Shown: piece by piece, positions 11,330 to 64,000 of the stretch
How positions within the stretch are numbered: position 1 is the first letter of the stretch
Layout: each line of letters opens with the position of its first letter
DNA from: Luidia sarsii
Lineage: Eukaryota; Echinodermata; Asteroidea; Paxillosida; Luidiidae
Length of the DNA stretch: 64,000 bases
Direction: 5' to 3'
Assembly: GCA_949987565.1 (NCBI GenBank)
Contig: OX465103.1
Location: forward strand, 549,045 to 613,044
Program-made: the position numbers and the translations under genes
The notes under the pieces: model-generated
Seen by the model: the letters and a program-made list of their open reading frames with translations, nothing else
The model's database searches: none
Told to the model about the DNA's origin: nothing

Positions 11330-14300
11330 AGATTGTATGAATACAGGCCTTGTTGACCCCATGCAGTGGGCAGGGAAAGCACCATTGCAGTAGTGTGTGG
11401 GTGACTCCCACAACCTCCTCCCCAGGCAATCTATCTCTATGACCTGCAATACCAAACCCCCCCCTCCCCCGACCCTGGGGATGGTCAAACTACGACATCA
11501 CAACCATGGCTGTTCATGGGAATCAGCTGCTGAAATGAACAACCTTCATGTCACTAATATCAAAACAAAAATACAGATCACAATATCAAATGACCCCTAT
11601 TTGAAAGCTCAAATTTCCACTTAATATTGATACAGTTAAGCTTCTTCTCCACCCCCCAACATATTTTTGTTTTTGCTTTTAAAACTTTGAAGACTGACTC
11701 TAATTCACAAGCCTCCAATCAGTAACTTTGGACCACACAATTTTTTTATCCTTATTTTTTGATATTTCACATCAATAAAATGTTTTATTAAATGCAACTG
11801 ACAATGTCTACTAATGAGTTTAAACGCTACTTCACCAAATATAATCTTGCACAATTATCAGGGTTACAATACCGTGACAATGAAAAACATAATAAAGAAA
11901 GGTGAAGCTCCTTTAGAAATGACATACATGTACACACGTGGATATTTTTGTTTTTAAATATACATTTAGAAAAAAAAAGCAAAATCAGTGGTTTGATTTC
12001 ATTTTTAATATATAATCTTGATTAAGGGAGTACATGTGTCTACGGTAATGTTACTTAGAAGAGGTAAACCTCATCTACAATTGAGGGGCTGTATCATACA
12101 AGGGCAATCTAAACAATCAAAACAAAATGGGTGATTTAGCTCGAACCACTCAACTTGTCGGGCTGTATAAAGTGAAAGTGATCCTATCTTATTACAACAG
12201 GCCCTGCCTACACAACGGGGCATTCACAACAAGAAAATTCTCCCAACAATAATAAAAATAAAATAAACAAATCATTACTGAACAAATTAATAAAAGCCCA
12301 CAAATGAGAGATGAAAGATTTTCAAAAAATTGACCGATTAGGACGAGACGCTTCAAGTCGCTAAGCAAGCATTACATTAATACCACTAGTCACACTGATA
12401 AGAATCACACCATAATCACTTTTATTCTGTCCGATCTTCAACCCCTCCCCCGAAAAAGTTATGCACTCAGACCAGTGCACATGCAATTATCTACCGATTA
12501 AATGTCAAAATATCCTTTTTTCTGTTTTTTTTCCCTTCTGATATTCAATAATCTTTTTCAAATTTGTGTTTTCTTTGTTGTTTTTTGTACTTCAAGGGAG
12601 CATTAGGCACTCATACAGTTAACACAAGTAATACTTTCAAAGATTTCAATAATACACAAATTCCAGGATTTACAATCGTTATCATTTTTTTTTTTTGAGT
12701 TTTTTTTTCGTTTCTGTTTTTTTTCCTTCTCTTAATAGTGCAAATTGTCAGAGAAATGTCTATCACCACGAAATCACAAATTGCGTATACAATGTAGGAC
12801 ATTGGTAAAAAAGTCTACACAGTCATTTATGGTGAAAATACCGTAACACGGTGCCAAGAACACTACATCTCTCTGGTGACGGTTTGAAGAAACAACAGCT
12901 TGGCTCGCTAAAAGGCTGAATTAACCCTCAGAAAGTTCATTCCCCGGTTTTAAAAAGATTCATTTTGATTGCCAGTCAACAATATCCCTTCATTAAGAGA
13001 AGTAGGATTTTTTTTCCCAAGCAAGAAACAAGTTCTCCCTAGTGTGTATTAAGCTGGTACGTTCAAACTATCAGCGGTTCCGTGAGTTTATCAAGTTTCC
13101 TTCCTACAAATGCACAAATCGTCAGAAAACTTTTATTTATATCTCTTAAAAATTCATTGGGTGAACCATTTTAAAATATTATTGTTCCTATATGAGTTTG
13201 AACATCTTACACACTTTAAAGCAAACAGATATTTGATCTCTTTTTTTCTTTTCTTTATAAAACAAATGTTTTAGTGTGTTCTTATTTTCCCCTACGATTA
13301 TGACTATACACAAATTGAGAACACGATTCTCATTCCTTTCGTTTGTCTCTCTTCAAATGTCCAGGCCACTATTTTGGTCAAAAGCATTGGTTTCATTTCA
13401 TGTGTGTCCACTTTGTCTACGAAGAGACAAAGAGCGGCTAGTTTAACTCCATCTACCGGGTAGTTTGTAATCTGCAGTGTTGACAAGGATGGAATCTCGT
13501 GGGTCTCTCTACAATTGCACCGTCTGCATATTGCATCCAAGGGCCACAATTGAAGCATTCAGGTCAAACAGGGTAAATAAAGCCTCTTTTGTACGGAGGG
13601 GAGTTAACAAAAATGTTTCTAAATACAGAAGGCCACAAACGTCTTTCCGTTTTCTTGTTTTACAATTTGGACTTTATTTCTTGCTCATATTTTTTTTTTT
13701 TTTTTTACCATGTCGGGTTTTTGCAATCCAACCCCAAAATGTCTCAATATGGACAACCCGTCTTCAGCTTTTGATTTTTATTTTGTATTGATTCATTTTT
13801 GTATTTGGGTTATCCCAGCTATCCCTCGGAGCTCCTCTCACAACTACATATTTTCAAGGCTAAACACAGCTACCCCAAAATACACTACAACTTTTGACCC
13901 CCCCCCCAGAAGAAAGCGTGGTTTTTTTATTACCTTTTCCATTTCCTTTTTGGTGTTTTTTTCCCCCGCTCCTTATATTTTTGTCAAATATACATGAGAA
14001 GTAGAGAGGTCCTTGCTCTAACTCCACTAAGGATAGTCAGACATGATGACGCGCTCCAGACGGTAAGCCAGTAAATTTGTACAGAATTCGTGCAGTACAA
14101 TCAAGCGTATTAAAGTGAGAAGAAAAACCATTTTCAAGCGTTAAAAAAAAAGGGGGAGGGGCTACAGAGAGGAAAGAAATCCACATTTCACATCATAAAC
14201 AAAACTGAAAAAATAAGTGCAATCGATGTCTGATTAAATCCTTGATCCTTCCCATCCCCTTTTCTTTTGAAAATACGGTAACCACTTCTAGAGTTTGCAA

Positions 14301-15200
14301 TGGTAAGACCATCAGCATTGCGCTAGACTGGTGCCCTCTAGATATAGTCGGTGCAAATGCAGCGATGGCAGCAAGTGTGGTGGTGATGCTGTACAACTAC
14401 GGAACCTACCGGAGGAGGAAGAGGAGTAGCAGGTGCACACGAGGAGGAGGAGGAGGAGGTGGCTGAAGCTCACTCTCTCAGACCCAGCGTCGACATTTCC
14501 TCCAAAACCCAACATGGGTTTTGGGTTTTTATTTTTAAACAAAAATCACAAGGACAAAAAGATCATGCTTTAAATGGTATCCTTCCCAGGCAAGCTGTTC
14601 CCTGATGATTCTGTGGGAGAGAGAAAATACAGATACTAATGAATCAAATGAACAAGAGAAAACGAAGAAGACATTTATTAAGCAGATTTGGAAACTCAAA
14701 AGCGAAGTCCTCAATGAAGCAATGTAAATCTAGTCTTTGCAAATCACTATGCAGTCAATGAATGAGCCTTTTCTTTGGAAACCAATTCTGCGCCCATCTG
14801 CGGATTTACTCTGAGCATTGTCTGCTAAATTTGCTGTGCTGAAATCAACCACTAGCTGCCAACCTATCTTAAAGGAAATCAGGAATACTTCTGCTAAAAA
14901 AGAGGAATCACAGAGCAAACTACATAGGAATACATGTGTATTTCCAAGCCAAAAATCGGAATCTGTTGTCAAGAGCTTGTAAAAAGTGATAATTTTTTAC
15001 CAAAAGAGAGGAATGATTCCTCCAAAATAGGAATGGTTGGCAGCTATATCAACGTCTCATTGAAGAGCATAGGGTTGGATGATATTGATAGAAGACAGTG
15101 TGATAAATGTACTTTAACAAAGGCTTGCTCTGCTTGACATGTAATGAAACACTGTATGCTCAGTGCTTTGCCTGATTGCCAGCTGAAAAAAAATGGAACA
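11330..15200 (-). other. AT-rich region, probable GNAI 3' UTR plus intergenic DNA
   Basis: I see no convincing coding exon here. The stretch is AT-rich, with poly-T/poly-A runs (13691-13707, 12688-12724) and several minus-strand AATAAA signals. It carries little of the mobile-element debris seen elsewhere. That fits a long 3' UTR for the gene whose stop is at 15456. The boundary cannot be set from sequence. Confidence 0.35.
14674..14679 (-). terminator. Candidate poly(A) signal for GNAI
   Basis: AATAAA on the minus strand lies about 780 bases after the TAA. Further AATAAA sites occur at about 13.9, 13.8, 13.7 and 11.8 kb in an AT-rich stretch, so the 3' UTR could be much longer. Confidence 0.25.
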
Positions 15201-15204
15201 GGCA

Positions 15205-15274
15205 GCTCGGGCGGGATTTGAACCCGTAACTTCTGCTTTCTAGTGCAGACGTATTAACCACTGGACCAGCGAGC
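15205..15274 (-). repeat. tRNA-like sequence, probably a different SINE head
   Basis: The minus strand has a GTTCAAATC T-loop with a CGGG/CCCG stem, a D-arm-like GGTCCAGTGGTTAA, and a TCTGC/GCAGA anticodon stem enclosing eight bases instead of seven. Two of seven acceptor pairs fail. A true tRNA gene is unlikely. Confidence 0.45.
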
Positions 15275-15455
15275 TGGTCGAGGTCATGTGGAGGATTTGA
15301 ATGTATAACGGCTGTCCTGAGCATTTGGACATAACTCTGAGCACGAGCACAACTCAGACAAGGACCCGATCGATCTGCTGCCCTCTGGAATCTCAAACGT
15401 CTTCCCTTGCGACCCGACTGCTCCCCTGCTTCACACTCACTGGGCTGAAGTTTGT

Positions 15456-43050
<27,595 letters not shown>

Positions 43051-44659
43051 TTTGAAATGGTGCCAGGCGTCCTAAGCGGCCTCGATCTAAGCAGCCGCTG
43101 GATACAAGACCAGTTCCCCCAAAAAATATCAACGCGCAAATATGAGGATTCCTTCCAGTGTGTCCCAGATGCTGCAGGTTGCCGTATGTCCAAGTTCCGA
43201 ATTGACGAGAAATCCCGGGTTTCAACTCGATGTTCTCATCCAAAACGGCGGAAATTTCACGTGAAATATTGGTACCACACCCCAACGGAACAAGGGAGAA
43301 CCGTGCACATTATACAGACGATAAACGCTTCTTGCTAACCTGCGCCATAGAGTTGCGCACAATTATTTCGCTGGTGCCCTTCCTTCGCAGGCGCTATCCA
43401 ATGTGAAGGACGTGCACCAACCATTAACTCGCAAAGCATTGTGGTCTGAATCCCGGATGCTCGAAATAACCAAAAATAATTTATGGGGGAAAATATTTTT
43501 CTACTCGAAACAAGCGCGCGGCTGATAGCAATACAAATTCCAGGTTTTCTCGTGTGTTTGCCAATATCCACTTATATTCTTAAATCGAAAACTCTCGAAA
43601 ATTAGTTTACGTTTTGCTGAACAAGTAAAATAATGCGCTTGTTGATGACTGAGTCCGGTAAAATACATGTATGATAAATTTAATATTAATGATTATTTCA
43701 TGATTGAGGGAGAGTATTTTTTACTAGGATGGGGCGCGGCGTGATTGAAGATTGACGACGCAGGGGGTAATTTACCCCCAAGTGAAAAATATCTCGCCAA
43801 CCCGTTTTTGTTCAAATTAAATTTTCAATCAGAACCAATTAACTTCCTTGAAGTTCTATGATTTTAAACCTTTGTCTACTCAGAGGGGCAACTTTGCATT
43901 CTTCAGGTAAATATATTCAGATAAAGCCACCGATAAAATTGACATTTCTTTTTAGTTATTTCGTTAATTTATAAGACATTTTTAAATCTATGGAATCCTG
44001 TGGAAAATAAATATACAGCGCAATTCGTATATGTAATGTACAGTACATGTACAGTACATACACGTAGTATGCATTTATGTGTACGCTGTACAGTATGTCA
44101 GTTATATATGGTACATGTAATGTACAGATACATACAATGTACATGTACATGTACATGTACATTGTACAGTGTGTACATGAACTACTGTACACACAATGTA
44201 CATGTACATGTACAGTACATACACGTAGTATGCATTTATGTGTACGCTGTACAGTATGTCAGTTATATATGGTACATGTAATGTACAGATACATACAATG
44301 TACATGTACATGTACATGTACATTGTACAGTGTGTACATGAACTACTGTACACACAATGTACATGTACAGTGCTCTTGAACAGAGACATGCAACAGCGCC
44401 CTCTTGTGATATATATGATGCTGTTCTCCTTCCACAGAGATGTATTAGAGTAATAATTACAGTATACATACACATATTGCAAACTGCTCACTGACTAAAA
44501 TATCAAAAATTAGGAGGGCCTAGGAGGGTTTCAATCATTGCAGGACCTTACTGGTATACTCCTGAAAATTAGATGCTTTTGTTTAACCCCTAATTTCTTT
44601 CACTATCTTAAAGAAACAACATGAAAATAGATGACTAACACATGGAGACTGTTTGAATA
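43051..44659. other. Interval between GNAI 5' end and HUWE1 3' end
   Basis: It should contain the GNAI 5' UTR and proximal promoter (43051 to about 43.6 kb, locally richer in CG) and then repeats: the 161-base duplication at 44045-44366 and a GTCCTGCTAGGATC-family fragment at 44480-44560. I cannot assign a TATA box or initiator with confidence. Confidence 0.5.
44045..44366 (+). repeat. 161-base tandem duplication
   Basis: cacgtagtatgcatttatg recurs at 44061 and 44222. The copies are almost identical and end in (TACATG)n, so the duplication is recent. Confidence 0.92.
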
Positions 44660-44665
44660 TTTATT
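44660..44665 (-). terminator. Candidate poly(A) signal for HUWE1
   Basis: This is the only clear minus-strand AATAAA I find between the HUWE1 stop (47152) and the repeat cluster near 44.4 kb. It implies a 3' UTR of about 2.5 kb, comparatively poor in mobile elements. Confidence 0.4.
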
Positions 44666-47151
44666 TCCAGTTTCAGTCAAAAACATGAGCTGAATACAAG
44701 AAAAAAATCCTTATTGTTTTACAGGGAGGGAGGGGTAGGCAAGGGAGGGAGAGAGGATGGAGGATATCTCCAACCACAACCCATGATTTCCTCAAGGGTT
44801 TTTCATTCATGTTATGCACACTCAGTAGCCAAATTATAGTTGTCAATGGTTTCATTAAGGGAATGAGTATTAACACAGAATCATTACTGCTTGTAGCAAG
44901 AACAAACTGTCAACTTAGGAGCATTTTGCAATTATTTGCTGATGTTGTTGAACAACATACCGACATTATCTCTCTCCTCTTTCTCACTTCACTTTTTTTT
45001 TTTACTAAAGCAAATTCCTCAAGTGGAAATATGAATTATGCAAATTTCCTCGCATAAAACATCAGAACGAAGAATCCGGATCCTATCAGCATTGCCAAAT
45101 TGCTACCAAAATCAGGAATAATTGGATGCAAAAGATGAACATAGGCCCCTAATGCAATACTGGCAATGCTTCCTCTCTCTCTTCCTTTCTTTCTCACACT
45201 AAATTAATTTATACTTTCCGATACTTTGTCGTCCATGACTAGCGTAAAGAATTTTACAAAGAACATGTCTTAAATGCTTGTGACAAAAAACCTATTTATA
45301 TGCATAAATTTTCAATGGTATTAATTTCTACATTAATAACAACCATGGCTACGTTTTTCTTGTAAACTAATCTAAACAATAACCTACATAATACCCAATA
45401 AACTTGAACCAAATCAATTAGTTTTTTTTTCTCCAAACATTTTGGTATATCATTTCTCTGTCTTCATCTTAATTCATATATAGGATAACATAGTTGAATA
45501 TGATGCACCCTTTTTAATGGCAATTTTTTAATACAAAAAAATCACAACAAATCTGCTAGGAGCGAAAACCCTGGGCAACATAAAAAACAATCGGTCGTTA
45601 ATACCATGCAAACTTTCTCTTCATCCTCACCCTCCTCCACAGATCCAATGAAAACCTGCAACAAACTTCATTTGAATCTTTAATTTCGAATTCAAATAAT
45701 ACAAATAATAAGTAAATGAAAAAAAAAATTGAAACCAAAAAACACCAACAAGGCTTCAGATTATTCATTCTACTTTTGGGAAAAAATGCGACCAAACAAA
45801 ATGCGATTTGAGGGCTGGAAAATGCAATTCATGGAAGCAGTAATGAAACAAAAAACAAACAAACAAACAAACAAACTGAAGCCTGGAGAAAAGACTGACA
45901 AAAAATCTTGCCATTTGGGCCCCATTGCCAAACGAGTCTCACGTGTATCATTTCAACTCCTCATTTTGTCATAATTAATTCCCATTTTCATTCCTGACCA
46001 AACTTCCAAGCCAATTAGGGAGCTGACTACTCATTGTAAACAAAACACCAGATATGGGAACAATAATAAAACATGGGGCGGAGATTATGAACAATTAACA
46101 CCTCCCCAACAAGATCAATACTGATGTCAATATCAGCTCTACCTGATGAAAGTCACGCATCTATTGTGCTTGGGCAGTGTCTCACAAATAGTTTGAAATC
46201 CAGTCAGTTTGGTTTGAACTCCGACTATAGGCAACAACTAAGCCGTCATCTCTTTGCTTGTCACTGCCAAGTCAAAAAGGACTAAAATCGAACCCACTCC
46301 ACCAAAACTCTCCCCTCTCCCAGCATATTGAAGTTTGGATGCTGCACTTTCATTCAAGCTGAATGGGGAGGGACTACAGGGCACACCTTATTCACCTGAC
46401 GTCATTTGAGGCTATAAGAGCGCCCTCAGTTTAAGTTATGGCTTGTGAGTATTGTGGCCATCCACAATAGAGGCCTGTGGCAGTGTCAACTCTTTGCACA
46501 AACTGATGCATCTGTCACTGCATCTGTTACTGCATGTGTCACTGTGTGTGTGACTGCATGTGTCACTGCATGCCTTGCATTTGACATTTGACAGATGGCC
46601 ATGGTCTCAAAATGCTCATGGTCTAGAAAAAGGATCCAGATGAGAAAGCATCTCACAGGCAAACAGTTCCCCGTAGTCCTCTAGATGGAAATTCACTGAC
46701 CTTTGACCTTCCATCTGATCAGATCATAGGGTTGAAGCAACAACAACAGAAATATGACCTCTGAATGTGTGCAGTGTAGTTGCTGGCCTCCAATTTGTGT
46801 AACAGCCTTCAGCCATCGGTGCATCTGACAGTGGACCTGGCTCTTAAATAGCTTCACAATGTATATGCCCAATAGTGCTGTATAGGCACTGGCTTGGGTC
46901 CAATGTTCAGTCTCAGAGGTGTGGATACCGTTACCTTTTTTAAAGCGCACACAATGTGTCTTTCACTGGACCACTGAGATCAGGACACACGCCAGAGATT
47001 CAAGTACTAGGCTTGTATGATATGAACGCTTGTGAAAGAGGGGAGGATCCTTCTTAAAGAGGCACCCCTTCCCGCTTTAAGGGGGCGGTGGGGGAGGGCA
47101 GGGACAAGGAGAAGGGGGGATGGGATTGGCCTCTTGGATCTTTCTTCCTCC
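44666..47151 (-). other. Probable HUWE1 3' UTR
   Basis: No coding exon is recognisable. The sequence is AT-rich with few dispersed repeats. A short imperfect tandem of a ctgcatgtgtca-like 12-mer lies at 46500-46575. Assignment as UTR is an inference from position and the poly(A) signal. Confidence 0.4.

Positions 47152-64000
<16,849 letters not shown>

Overview
The window is eukaryotic nuclear DNA with intron-rich genes, consensus GT-AG splice sites, long repeat-rich introns and abundant non-autonomous mobile elements. The proteins match animal HUWE1 and G-protein alpha-i at very high identity. The Galpha-i exon lengths (118, 43, 142, 158, 129, 130, 154 and 191 coding bases) are those of the vertebrate GNAI genes. 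The Penelope-like and SINE debris and the many TACATG-type repeats suggest a marine invertebrate, perhaps a deuterostome (echinoderm, hemichordate or cephalochordate). The species is inference only.

Layout. (1) 47-2051, plus strand: the last four coding exons of a protein I do not recognise. (2) About 2.1-15.2 kb: mostly intergenic, with purine-rich and G-rich satellites, foldback elements, SINE fragments and one possible membrane-protein exon on the minus strand near 6.8 kb. (3) 15456-43050, minus strand: a complete eight-exon Galpha-i gene (354 codons). Introns 1 and 2 (7.6 and 14.5 kb) are full of palindromic TACATG islands, a GGGGA minisatellite and several MITE-like elements. (4) 43.05-44.66 kb: a short interval between the Galpha-i 5' end and the probable HUWE1 3' end. 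(5) 47152-64000, minus strand: the C-terminal ~1,907 codons of HUWE1 in 21 exons. They include the UBM/DUF4414 region and the complete HECT domain, and the gene continues past the right edge. Almost every HUWE1 intron here is occupied by a microsatellite, minisatellite or foldback element.

The two recognised genes lie in the same orientation (HUWE1 upstream of Galpha-i) but have no known joint function. HUWE1 is a giant HECT ubiquitin ligase and Galpha-i is a heterotrimeric G-protein subunit.

The less ordinary signals are structural. Two copies of a Penelope-like terminal segment carry a hammerhead-ribozyme-like stem with compensatory base changes. A foldback family of about 17 traces shares the same stem-GAAACGTC signature. 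A near-perfect intronic hairpin lies in Galpha-i. A ~115-copy GGGAGA array abuts a HUWE1 5' splice site. All long purine tracts lie on the plus strand.
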